The notes: generated by a model not told the origin, from the letters alone. Numbered from the stretch's first letter, positions 1 to 6,927 are shown. The stretch is 7,584 nucleotides of DNA from Paracoccaceae bacterium (GCA_003545125.1 DQCI01000041.1:1-7584), one strand, 5' to 3'. Program-made: numbers and translations.

Positions 1-120
1 GACGCGCGGGCGCGTGCACTCCGGACATCCGTCCCGCCGATCGGGTTCGCAACGTGCGCCCCGCCGGACCGGGCGTGTGTACCACCTGCAAAGTCGGGGC
101 GATGCAGACCCGTTCGGCGT

Positions 121-1554
121 TCAGACCTCGCGCGCGAGCATCACGCCGGGGTTCATGATCCCCCGCGGGTCGAGTGCCGCCTTGATCGCACGCATGGCCG
201 CCGCCTTCGCAGGGTCGCCGTAGCGGACGAGGTCATCGACCTTGAGGCGGCCGATGCCGTGTTCCGCAGAGAAAGATCCGTCGAATTCGGCGACCAGGTC
301 GTAGACCGCCGTCGCCACCCGGGCCCGCGTCTCGGCCGGGTAGTCGGATTTGCCCCTCCCCGCCGGCGGGAAGACGTTGAAATGCAGGTTGCCGTCGCCA
401 AGGTGGCCAAACGCGTTGATCCGGAATGCACCGAGGCCGGCGACGACGGCCGGCGCTTGCCGCAGGAAGTCCGGGATCGCCGAGAGCGGCAGCGAGATGT
501 CGTGCGACGAAATCGCGCCGATGCGTTTGTTGGCCTCTGGGATCTGCTCGCGCATCTCCCAAAGCGCAGCGCGCTGGGCGCCGGACCCGGCGATGACGCC
601 GTCGGTCACCAGCCCTTCGGCCGCGCCAGCCTCGAAGATCGCGACAAGCTCGGCGGAGGGATCCGCACCGGGTCCGAGCCCGAGATCGATCAGCGCCGCC
701 CATTCGGGGATCGGATCGAGCGGGGCGCGGGCGGTGCAGCCGGTTTCAGACAGGAAATGCAGCCCCTGCCCCGCGATCAGCTCAAAAGCGTTGAGCCCCG
801 CGCCGACCTGCGCCTGGGCGCGGGCCAGCAACGCCAGAGCGGCCTCGGGGCTTTCGACGACCATCAGCGCCGCGCCGTCACAGGCCGGTCGCGGAAACAA
901 CCTGAGCGCGGCCGCCGTGATGATCCCGAGCGTGCCTTCGGCCCCGATCATCAGCCCGCGCAGATCGTAGCCGGTGTTGTCCTTGCGCAAGCGTTTGAGC
1001 CCGTGCCACACAGCGCCGTCCGGTAGCACAACCTCGAGACCGAGGCACAGATCGCGGGTGTTTCCGTAGCGCAGGACGTTGACGCCGCCAGCATTGGTGG
1101 CGAGGTTTCCACCGATCCGGCAGGAGCCCTCGGCGCCGAGCGACAGGGGAAACAGCCGGTCCGCCGCTTGCGCCGCCGCCTGCACCTCGGCAAGCACCGC
1201 GCCCGCCTCGGCGACGATGACGTTCTCTTCCGGCCAGAGCCCGCGGATCTGCCGCATGCGCTCCAGAGACAGGATCATCGGCGCCGGCCCGTCCGGCATC
1301 ACCTGGCCGCCGACCAAGCCGGTGCCGCCCCCATAGGGGACAATGCCGACCCGCGCCTCTGCCGCGGCCCGGACCAGGTCGGCGACCTCCGCGGTCGACC
1401 GCGGGGCCACGAGCAGCCCGTCCTGTCCCTTGAATAACCCCCGCCGTTCTTCGAGATAGCGCGGCTCCAATGGGCGGCGCACACCTTCGGGCAGGCGGGC
1501 GGCGAAGGTGTCGTCGGCAGGGTTGAGGGGCGTCAGTGTCATGGGCGCGAGCAT
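121..1554 (-). CDS. FAD-binding oxidase, GlcD / D-2-hydroxyacid dehydrogenase family
   Basis: This is a 477-residue cytosolic flavoprotein of the VAO/PCMH family that probably oxidises a D-2-hydroxyacid (D-lactate, glycolate or D-2-hydroxyglutarate) and passes electrons to a carrier. Residues ~45-220 form the FAD-binding half, with VPYGGGTGLVGG near 72-83 and GAEGSCRIGGNLATNAGG at 140-157. Residues ~225-475 are the FAD-oxidase C-terminal domain. HLGDGNLH (384-391) and EHGIG (431-435) supply the His/His/Glu metal and substrate ligands seen in D-2-hydroxyglutarate and D-lactate dehydrogenases. Length is normal and the fold looks intact. The start is uncertain: ATG at 1554 or the in-frame ATG at 1542 are both possible, and neither has a clear Shine-Dalgarno. 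It stands alone, pointing away from the enzyme operon and 329 bp from the next minus-strand gene. Family is certain; substrate is not. Confidence 0.93.
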   Translation of the reverse strand: MLAPMTLTPLNPADDTFAARLPEGVRRPLEPRYLEERRGLFKGQDGLLVAPRSTAEVADLVRAAAEARVGIVPYGGGTGLVGGQVMPDGPAPMILSLERMRQIRGLWPEENVIVAEAGAVLAEVQAAAQAADRLFPLSLGAEGSCRIGGNLATNAGGVNVLRYGNTRDLCLGLEVVLPDGAVWHGLKRLRKDNTGYDLRGLMIGAEGTLGIITAAALRLFPRPACDGAALMVVESPEAALALLARAQAQVGAGLNAFELIAGQGLHFLSETGCTARAPLDPIPEWAALIDLGLGPGADPSAELVAIFEAGAAEGLVTDGVIAGSGAQRAALWEMREQIPEANKRIGAISSHDISLPLSAIPDFLRQAPAVVAGLGAFRINAFGHLGDGNLHFNVFPPAGRGKSDYPAETRARVATAVYDLVAEFDGSFSAEHGIGRLKVDDLVRYGDPAKAAAMRAIKAALDPRGIMNPGVMLAREV

Positions 1555-1883
1555 GCACCGTTTTGCGCCGCCGGCAAGAGCGCAGGGATCGTGCCGCCAG
1601 GGTCCGGCCCTTGGGGCGGCCTGCGCGCCGGGTGCGCGCGCGTCTTGCGGCTATCGGCCGGGCAAGGGGTGTGGACGTTTGCGGCCAGGTTTTGCTCTAT
1701 TTATCAACCGTCTACGGGAGCCCCGCTGAACACGGGTTTGCGCACAAACGGTATCCGGTGAGGTCGGGTTTCAGGCTCAATTCGGTGAGACCGCTCCGGT
1801 GTCCGATGCGCGGCACCCCACGCGGTTCGGCCCACGCCCGTTCCTTGCGGAAACCGCCACAGCGCCCCGCACCTCACGCGGCA
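1555..1883. other. Intergenic region, no convincing gene
   Basis: This 329-bp gap separates two minus-strand genes and should hold the promoter of the FAD oxidase and the 3' end of the MBL-fold gene. Its only AT-rich patch is near 1690-1708; on the minus strand it reads TTGATAAATAG and lies about 140 bases before the oxidase start, so it could be part of a promoter, but no convincing paired -35/-10 set is visible. A short inverted repeat, GTTTG-CGCA-CAAAC, sits at 1736-1749. I found no strong stem followed by a T-run after the MBL-fold stop, so no intrinsic terminator is called. Open frames crossing the gap show no recognisable protein. Confidence 0.5.
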
Positions 1884-2699
1884 CTAGTCGAGCCGCCCGG
1901 GCTCCAGCACCATGACCTGGGGGCGCGACGGCAAACGGTGGAGCGAGAGGGTGATCTCGCGCAGGCCCGTGTCGACCACGTCGAATTCCCCCTTCATACC
2001 GGCCAGGAACCGGTCCAGCGTGCCACGGCCGAACCAGTGCATCGGGATTACCACCCGCGCCTTCAGCCGCTGCATCACCCGGATCATCGACGCGGTGTCG
2101 AGGGTCAGGCCGCCGTCGACCGCGGCCATCACAACGTCGAGCCGGCCGATTGCCGCAAATTGTGCGTCGTCGGGCTTGTGGTGCAGATGGCCGAGGTGGC
2201 CGATGCAAAGGCCGCCCGCCTCGAAAATGAAGATCGAGTTTCCGTCCGCGCGCGCACCCTCGAAGCCACCGCGCACGTCGGTCGGCACATTGCGCACGCG
2301 CATCATCCCGAGATCGAGATCGTGATCCGCCGCGACACCCCCCTGTGCCCAGCCCCCGAGCACATGGCGAATCTCGGGGTCGGGTACATAGGTGAAATGG
2401 GTGGTGTGAGCGTTGTTCATCGTCACCACGTCCGGCACCAGTTCGGCCCCGCCCAGTGCCCCGGTGAAATCGGTGACCGCCGCCAAGCCGCCCGCCTGGA
2501 TCAGAAAACTCGCATGGTCGATATAGGCGATGCGCACCTCGTCCGGCGCCAGCGCCTCCGCGTAGCTCGCAAGATGCACATAGGAGGCACCCTTGATATC
2601 GCCGGCGAGCGCCAGGCAATGGGACGGGATCCGCTCCTGCGCCGCCGCGGGCGGCGCGACCGGGATCAGGAGGATCAGGGCGAACAGGATACGGTTCAT
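1884..2699 (-). CDS. Exported MBL-fold metallo-hydrolase with atypical metal motif
   Basis: This is a 271-residue protein of the metallo-beta-lactamase fold (UlaG-like/Lactamase_B_2 type), probably periplasmic. The ATG at 2699 is preferred over an upstream in-frame start at 2750, because GGAG lies 7 nt before it and the protein then begins with a signal peptide: MNR, a hydrophobic core to about residue 15, and a PAAA-QE cleavage site near residue 20. Fold markers are IDHASFLI (60-67) on the first strands, MNNAHTTHF (94-102) where THxHxDH is expected, GHLGHLHH (167-174) and PMHW (219-222). The first His and the Asp of the usual HxHxDH are replaced by Asn96 and Thr100, while His98, His101, His168/171 and His221 remain. 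It is divergent from the enzyme operon. Hydrolase function is inferred from fold only; the substrate is unknown. Confidence 0.85.
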   Translation of the reverse strand: MNRILFALILLIPVAPPAAAQERIPSHCLALAGDIKGASYVHLASYAEALAPDEVRIAYIDHASFLIQAGGLAAVTDFTGALGGAELVPDVVTMNNAHTTHFTYVPDPEIRHVLGGWAQGGVAADHDLDLGMMRVRNVPTDVRGGFEGARADGNSIFIFEAGGLCIGHLGHLHHKPDDAQFAAIGRLDVVMAAVDGGLTLDTASMIRVMQRLKARVVIPMHWFGRGTLDRFLAGMKGEFDVVDTGLREITLSLHRLPSRPQVMVLEPGRLD

Positions 2700-2756
2700 C
2701 GGCGGTCTCCGGACGGGGGATGGCCGCAGGTTAGCACGCCCCAAGCCCACGTCCCG

Positions 2757-2770
2757 TCACGCAAGCGTGA
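2757..2770. promoter_or_regulatory. Dyad, candidate operator near MBL gene
   Basis: TCACGC-AA-GCGTGA is a perfect 6+6 inverted repeat with a 2-base centre. It ends 58 bases upstream of the MBL-fold gene's ATG, a plausible place for a dimeric regulator to overlap that gene's promoter. It could instead be chance in GC-rich DNA. No known regulator consensus is claimed. Confidence 0.35.
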
Positions 2771-2801
2771 GCCCGCCGGGAGACAGCCCGCCGCACGCCG
2801 G

Positions 2802-2819
2802 GATACCCAATTGGGTTTC
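2802..2819. promoter_or_regulatory. Palindrome, candidate operator of the divergent region
   Basis: The core ACCCAATTGGGT (2805-2816) is a perfect 12-bp palindrome. Matching outer bases extend it to 18 bp with one mismatched pair (GATACCCAATTGGGTTTC). A third related half, GAACCAA, follows at 2830-2836. It lies between the two divergent genes and in one of the few AT-containing patches there, which suits a binding site for a dimeric regulator. The regulator is unknown and not encoded in the window. Confidence 0.45.
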
Positions 2820-2928
2820 GCAATAGCATGAACCAAGGCGCAGGGCCCGTAGCAAAGGCGCGCGGGAATGTCGTCGGGCGCGCGGATCGCGTCGCAATCC
2901 AAATTGTGTCCGGCGCGCACCCGCTCTA

Positions 2929-2950
2929 CCCTCCACAAGTACAGGGAGGG
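2929..2950 (+). promoter_or_regulatory. Hairpin that could mask a Shine-Dalgarno
   Basis: CCCTCC (2929-2934) is fully complementary to GGAGGG (2945-2950), with a 10-base loop. GGAGGG lies 6 nt before an ATG at 2957, so it looks like a ribosome binding site that the hairpin would hide if transcription starts upstream. The six pairs are GC-rich. Function depends on whether the ORF from 2957 is real. Confidence 0.3.
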
Positions 2951-2956
2951 ACTTCG

Positions 2957-3142
2957 ATGCACCACGGCCGGCACAGCGCGACACGTCTCGTCCCTGCGGC
3001 ACGCGGGCTAACGACCCCGGCACGCGCGCGCATCCCCAGCCACTGCCCCGTGCCCTGCGGCCAGCCCCGTCGCCCCGTGCCCAGCGTCGGCATCGACACG
3101 AAGCCGGGCGCCCACGCGGCGCGCGAAGGAGGAACGCCATGA
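2957..3142 (+). CDS. Possible 61-residue upstream ORF (leader peptide?)
   Basis: No family is recognised. The ORF starts at ATG 2957 with GGAGGG at ideal spacing and ends in TGA at 3140-3142, so its stop overlaps the start of the next gene in an ATGA arrangement, the usual geometry for translational coupling. The product would be 61 residues, rich in Arg, Pro, Ala and His, with no signal peptide, membrane segment or familiar motif. Roughly four fifths of its codons end in G or C, but random DNA of this composition would also score high. An 11-bp direct repeat lies inside it. It may be a regulatory leader ORF or simply an untranslated leader with a chance open frame. Confidence 0.22.
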   Translation: MHHGRHSATRLVPAARGLTTPARARIPSHCPVPCGQPRRPVPSVGIDTKPGAHAAREGGTP

Positions 3143-4056
3143 CCCCGATTCAGCGCTTCGATGGGATCTACACCCCCGTGGTAACGCCCTACGACGAAGG
3201 CGGCGCGGTCGACTACGACGCGCTTGCGGCGATCATCGACCATCTCGTCGCCGCACGAGTGCATGGGCTGATCTCCGGCGGGTCGACGGGCGAGAACTAT
3301 ACCCAGACCGTGACCGAGCGGCTGGAGCTTGCACGCTTCACACACCAACGCCTCGACGGGCGCCTGCCGCTGATCGTCGGCACCGGGGCGATGCTCACTG
3401 CTGAATCAATCGCGCTCGCCACAGGCGCGCGCGAGATGAGCGCCGATGCGATCCTCGTCGCCTCCCCCCCCTACGCCGTGCCCACCGAGCGCGAAAACGC
3501 GCTCAACGTGCTCGCGATCGACCGCGCCGCCGACCTCCCGATCATGCTCTACAACTATCCCGGCCGCACCGGCACCCATATGGGCGACGCGTTTCTCGAC
3601 CGGGTCGGCCGCTCGCGCAACGTCTGCGCGATCAAGGAAAGCTCGGGCGACATCAACCGGGTGCACACGCTCGCGCGCGATTACCCGCATATCCAGTTGC
3701 TCTGCGGCATGGACGACCAGGCGCTCGAGTTTTTCGCCTGGGGGGCGACCGGCTGGGTCTGCGCCGGCTCCAACTTCCTCGCGAAGGAACACATCGCGCT
3801 CTACGAGGCCTGCCGGGTCGCGGGCGATTTCACCAAGGGCCGGCGGATCATGTCGGCGATGATGCCGCTGATGCGGGTGCTCGAACAGGGCGGCAAGTTC
3901 ATCCAGTGCGTCAAGTACGGGGTCGAGATGGCAGGGCTCAAAGCCGGACCGCCGCGCCCGCCCCTGAAGGCGCTCAACAAGGATGACAAGCGAGAATTGG
4001 AACAGGTGGTGCGGGTTCTCAAGCGCACCATCGCCGAGATCGAGACCGGAAATTAA
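3139..4056 (+). CDS. Dihydrodipicolinate synthase/NAL-family lyase or deaminase
   Basis: This is a 305-residue class I Schiff-base (beta/alpha)8 barrel enzyme of the DapA/NanA family. GGSTGE (47-52) replaces the DapA GTTGE substrate loop, YNYPGRTG (138-145) carries the catalytic Tyr138 and the carboxylate-binding Arg143, and Lys166 in IKESSGD is the Schiff-base lysine. These residues are all present, so it should be active. The start has a very strong site, AAGGAGG, 6 nt upstream. It is the first enzyme of a three-gene operon with an aldehyde dehydrogenase and an FAD oxidase, which argues for a catabolic role rather than lysine synthesis: for example a 2-keto-acid aldolase, a keto-deoxy acid dehydratase, or a pyrroline-hydroxycarboxylate deaminase that makes 2-oxoglutarate semialdehyde. 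Family is certain; the reaction is inferred. A run of eight C (3464-3471) lies within it. Confidence 0.93.
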   Translation: MTPIQRFDGIYTPVVTPYDEGGAVDYDALAAIIDHLVAARVHGLISGGSTGENYTQTVTERLELARFTHQRLDGRLPLIVGTGAMLTAESIALATGAREMSADAILVASPPYAVPTERENALNVLAIDRAADLPIMLYNYPGRTGTHMGDAFLDRVGRSRNVCAIKESSGDINRVHTLARDYPHIQLLCGMDDQALEFFAWGATGWVCAGSNFLAKEHIALYEACRVAGDFTKGRRIMSAMMPLMRVLEQGGKFIQCVKYGVEMAGLKAGPPRPPLKALNKDDKRELEQVVRVLKRTIAEIETGN

Positions 4057-4071
4057 GCGGGGGAACTGACC

Positions 4072-5571
4072 ATGACGGACCTTCTGACCCATGACGAATA
4101 CCTGGGGCTCGCGCGCGGGATGACCTTCCCCACCGCCGCCTTCGTTGATGGGGCCTACCGGCCCGCCGCCTCGGGCAAGACCTTCATTGCCGAGAACCCG
4201 GCCAATGGCGAAGCGCTCTGCGAGATCGCCTATTGCGGGGCGGAAGACGTGGATTTCGCCGTCAGCAAGGCGCGCGCGGCTTTCGACGACGGGCGCTGGT
4301 CGAAGCTGCACCCCGCCGAGCGCAAAGCGGCGCTCATCCGCCTCGCCAAGCTCATCAAGCGCAATGCGCGCGAACTGGCGGTGATGGAGAGCCTCGATTC
4401 AGGCAAAACGATCTACGATTGCGAGACGGTCGATATCCCCGAGACAATCCAGTGCCTGATCTGGCACGCCGAGGCGATCGACAAGATCTACGACCAGGTC
4501 TCGCCCGCCTCCGACGACCATATCGCGATGATCCTGCGCGAACCCGTCGGCGTGGTCGGGCTGGTGCTGCCGTGGAACTTCCCGCTGCTCATGCTCGCCT
4601 GGAAGATCGGCCCGGCGCTGGCCGCCGGTTGCACAGTGGTGGTGAAACCCGCCGAGGACACGTCGCTCACCGCCCTTCGGGTGGCGGAGCTCGCGGCCGA
4701 GGCGGGCGTGCCGCGCGGCGTGCTCAACGTCGTGCCCGGCACCGGCCCCGAGGTCGGTGAACCGCTCGGCCTGCACATGGATGTCGACATGATCTCGTTC
4801 ACCGGCTCTACTGAGACCGGACGGCGCTTTCTGCGTTATGCCGCCGACAGCAATCTCAAGGAGATCACCCTGGAGATGGGCGGCAAGAACCCGGCGATCG
4901 TGATGGAGGACGCGGACAACCTCGACCGGGTCGCGGCCCACGTGGTCAACGGGGCGTTCTGGAACATGGGTGAGAATTGCTCGGCCAGCTCGCGCCTCAT
5001 CGTCCACGACGCGGTGAAGGACGCGCTGCTCGACCGCATCCTGGCGCATGCCCGCGAATGGACGCTCGGCGATCCGCTCGATCCCGCGCACCGGGTCGGC
5101 GCGCTGGTCTCGAAGGCACATTTCGACAAGGTCTGTGGCTATCTGAACGAGGGCCAGCGGGTGCACATGGGCGGCAAGTCCCGGTCCGGCACCCATGTCG
5201 AGCCGACCGTTATGGACGTCGCGCCCGACGATGCCGCCGCCCGCGAGGAGATCTTCGGCCCGGTCCTCTCGGTGCTGACGGTCAAGAGCTTCGAGGCGGC
5301 CATCGCGCTCGCCAACGACACCGAATACGGCCTCGCCGCCTCGATCTTTACCGGCAACATCAAGCGGGCGTTGCGCGGCGCGCGGGCTCTGCGCGCGGGC
5401 ACCGTCACCGTCAACAGCTACGGCGAGGGTGACATCACCACGCCATTCGGCGGCCACCGGCAATCGGGTTTCGGCGGCCGCGACAACGGGCTCGCCGCCC
5501 ACGACCAGTATACCCAGTTGAAAACGATCTGGGTCGACCTCGCTGACGACGCGGATGAGGCGGTAGGTTGA
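4072..5571 (+). CDS. NAD-dependent aldehyde dehydrogenase, PuuC-like
   Basis: This is a 499-residue, full-length cytosolic aldehyde dehydrogenase that oxidises an aldehyde to its acid. PWNFP (167-171, Asn169), VKPAE (191-195, Lys192), FTGSTETG (243-250), LEMGGK (267-272, Glu268), GENC (300-303, nucleophile Cys303) and EEIFGP (392-397) form a complete active site. Glu195 after KPA is typical of NAD rather than NADP preference. The ending TQLKTIWVDL and the overall pattern resemble gamma-glutamyl-gamma-aminobutyraldehyde dehydrogenase (PuuC) and betaine-aldehyde-type enzymes. It starts 15 nt after the lyase stop behind a GGGGGAA site, and its stop overlaps the next ATG, so the three genes are surely one transcript. 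Likely substrate is the semialdehyde made by the neighbouring lyase or oxidase. 2-Oxoglutarate semialdehyde or an aminoaldehyde are both possible. Confidence 0.95.
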   Translation: MTDLLTHDEYLGLARGMTFPTAAFVDGAYRPAASGKTFIAENPANGEALCEIAYCGAEDVDFAVSKARAAFDDGRWSKLHPAERKAALIRLAKLIKRNARELAVMESLDSGKTIYDCETVDIPETIQCLIWHAEAIDKIYDQVSPASDDHIAMILREPVGVVGLVLPWNFPLLMLAWKIGPALAAGCTVVVKPAEDTSLTALRVAELAAEAGVPRGVLNVVPGTGPEVGEPLGLHMDVDMISFTGSTETGRRFLRYAADSNLKEITLEMGGKNPAIVMEDADNLDRVAAHVVNGAFWNMGENCSASSRLIVHDAVKDALLDRILAHAREWTLGDPLDPAHRVGALVSKAHFDKVCGYLNEGQRVHMGGKSRSGTHVEPTVMDVAPDDAAAREEIFGPVLSVLTVKSFEAAIALANDTEYGLAASIFTGNIKRALRGARALRAGTVTVNSYGEGDITTPFGGHRQSGFGGRDNGLAAHDQYTQLKTIWVDLADDADEAVG

Positions 5572-6908
5572 TGGGCTACAAGGCCCGCCGCCTGCCCGAG
5601 CACCTGGGCCGGGCGGGCTGGAACGCGATCCTTGGCGACGCGCCCCCACCGCGCCCGCTCGAGGCCGACGCCACCGCCGATTTCGCGGTGATCGGCGCGG
5701 GCTTCGCCGGGCTTTCCGCCGCCCGGCGCCTCGCCACCCGCGCACCGGGGGCCCGGATCGCGGTGCTGGAGGCGGGTCGGATCGCGGAGAGCACGGCGGG
5801 GCGCAACTCGGGTTTCATGATCGATCTGCCGCATGAGCTCACCTCGGAGGATTACGCCGGCGCCGGCGACGACAAGGCGATCATCGCCCTCAACCGTGAG
5901 GCCCAGACCTTCGCCCGCGACGCGGTCGAGGCCTACGCCATCCGGCGCGATTTCTTCGACCCGGCGGGCAAAGTGAACGGGGCGGCCAGCGCGGCGGCCG
6001 ATGCCCACAACCGCAGCTACGCCGCCCATCTCGCCGCGCTCGGCGAGCCTTGCGAAATGCTCGACGCACAGGCGATGCGCGACCTCACGGGCTCACGCCA
6101 CTACCGCTCCGGCCTTTTCACGCCGGGCACGGTGATGCTGCAACCAGCGGGCTACATCCGCGGCCTTGCCGCCGGGCTCGCGCAGGGCGGTGTCGCGGTG
6201 CACGAAAACAGCCCCGTCACCGGGTTCACGCGGGCCGGCGACACCTGGACCCTTACCACACCCAAAGCCCGTCTCACCGCAGGCAAGGTGATCCTTGCCG
6301 TCAATGGTCATCTCGAAAGCTTCGGCGTCGAACCGGGCCGCCTGATGCAGATCTTCCTCTATGCGGTGATGACGCCGGAGCTTGACGTGGACCAGCTCGC
6401 GCGGGTCGGCGGACAAAGCCGCTGGGGCATCACCCCCTCCGACCCGATGGGCACCACGGTGCGCCGGATCGACCCCGGCCAGGGCGGCCACCGGATCGTC
6501 ACCCGCACCTGCGCGACGTTGAAGCCCGGCATGGTGCCGACCAGACAGGGCCTCCAACGGGCCGCGCGCATCATGCAACGGAAATTCGACAGCCGTTTTC
6601 CGGCGCTGGCCGGGCTCAGGATGGAACACGCCTGGGCTGGCCATCTCTGCCTGACGATGAACAGCGTCTCGGTGATGCGCGAGATCGAGGCGGGGCTCTA
6701 TTCGGCGGCGGTGCAGAACGGGCTCGGCACCGCGCGCGGCACGCTCACCGGCATCGGCGCGGCCGATCTGGCCTTGGGACAGACCTCAGAGATCACCCGC
6801 CATTTCTCTGCCGAGCCGCGCCCAACACGCCTTGTCCCCCGCCCGCTGCTCGACATCGGCGCGAACGCGGTGCTGCGTCTGAGGGAACGGCGCGCGCGTC
6901 AGGAGTGA
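5571..6908 (+). CDS. FAD-dependent amine/amino-acid oxidase, PuuB/DadA-like
   Basis: This is a 445-residue flavoprotein of the DAO (glycine/D-amino acid oxidase) superfamily that probably oxidises a C-N bond of an amine, imino acid or amino acid. The Rossmann motif VIGAGFAGLSAA lies at 40-51 (Gly42, Gly44, Gly47). Glu67 in VLEAGR should bind the FAD ribose, and AGRNSGF (76-82) is the typical flavin loop. WAGHLCLTMN (355-364) and NGLGTARGTLTG (383-394) form the C-terminal flavin-binding part. A ~35-residue leader precedes the Rossmann fold, as in gamma-glutamylputrescine oxidase (PuuB). ATG 5571 is chosen because it overlaps the preceding TGA by one base (TGATG), implying translational coupling; a TTG one codon earlier is also in frame. 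No signal peptide or membrane segment is seen. Substrate is inferred only from context: it pairs naturally with the PuuC-like dehydrogenase. Confidence 0.92.
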   Translation: MGYKARRLPEHLGRAGWNAILGDAPPPRPLEADATADFAVIGAGFAGLSAARRLATRAPGARIAVLEAGRIAESTAGRNSGFMIDLPHELTSEDYAGAGDDKAIIALNREAQTFARDAVEAYAIRRDFFDPAGKVNGAASAAADAHNRSYAAHLAALGEPCEMLDAQAMRDLTGSRHYRSGLFTPGTVMLQPAGYIRGLAAGLAQGGVAVHENSPVTGFTRAGDTWTLTTPKARLTAGKVILAVNGHLESFGVEPGRLMQIFLYAVMTPELDVDQLARVGGQSRWGITPSDPMGTTVRRIDPGQGGHRIVTRTCATLKPGMVPTRQGLQRAARIMQRKFDSRFPALAGLRMEHAWAGHLCLTMNSVSVMREIEAGLYSAAVQNGLGTARGTLTGIGAADLALGQTSEITRHFSAEPRPTRLVPRPLLDIGANAVLRLRERRARQE

Positions 6909-6925
6909 GGCAGCTGGAGTGAGGC
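6902..6925 (+). repeat. 10-bp direct repeat at the oxidase stop
   Basis: GGAGTGAGGC occurs at 6902-6911 and again at 6916-6925, a perfect 10-base repeat with a period of 14. The first copy contains the TGA stop of the FAD oxidase. It looks like a small local duplication just past the gene's end; no function is claimed. Confidence 0.6.
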
Positions 6926-6927
6926 CG

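Larger units (their letters stand above)
2700..3138. promoter_or_regulatory. Divergent control region between MBL gene and enzyme operon
   Basis: This 439-bp region lies between the minus-strand MBL-fold gene and the plus-strand operon, so promoters for both should be here. It holds two dyads (2757-2770 and 2802-2819), a hairpin over a purine-rich ribosome-site-like sequence (2929-2950), a possible small ORF from 2957, and an 11-bp direct repeat GCCCCGTGCCC at 3045-3055 and 3072-3082. A weak -35/-10-like pair, TTGTGT then 17 bases then TACCCT (2904-2932), faces the operon; it matches consensus at only about half the positions, so I do not call it a promoter. No regulator gene or recognised riboswitch is visible. 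Confidence 0.55.

Noticed and set aside
1..120. Possible gene end or start at the left edge, including a plus-frame VCTTCK string at 75-92 and a minus-strand ATG at 28
   Set aside because: The VCTTCK string lacks any supporting upstream family similarity and runs into the antisense of the FAD oxidase; the minus-strand ATG has only nine codons in the window and no clear ribosome site.
2700..2750. 17-residue N-terminal extension of the MBL-fold protein
   Set aside because: The extension has no ribosome site and would bury the clear signal peptide that begins at the ATG at 2699, which has GGAG at 7 nt.
1536..2831. A 431-codon open frame on the plus strand spanning the gap and the MBL-fold gene
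   Set aside because: It is antisense to the MBL-fold gene, is rich in Arg/His/Pro with no recognisable domain, and reflects GC-rich codon structure on the opposite strand.
2904..2932. TTGTGT-17-TACCCT as the operon promoter
   Set aside because: The spacing is ideal but each hexamer matches consensus at only three of six positions, so it is not distinguishable from chance.
3406..4311. A 301-codon minus-strand open frame opposite the lyase gene
   Set aside because: It is the mirror of a well-supported lyase and crosses into the next gene; composition is Arg/Gly/Val-rich with no family match.
5568..5570. TTG start codon for the FAD oxidase
   Set aside because: The next codon is ATG at 5571, which overlaps the upstream stop in the common TGATG coupling arrangement.
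4399..5745. A 448-codon open frame on the minus strand opposite the aldehyde dehydrogenase
   Set aside because: The plus-strand frame encodes a complete aldehyde dehydrogenase with every catalytic motif; the antisense frame has no domain and runs across a gene boundary.
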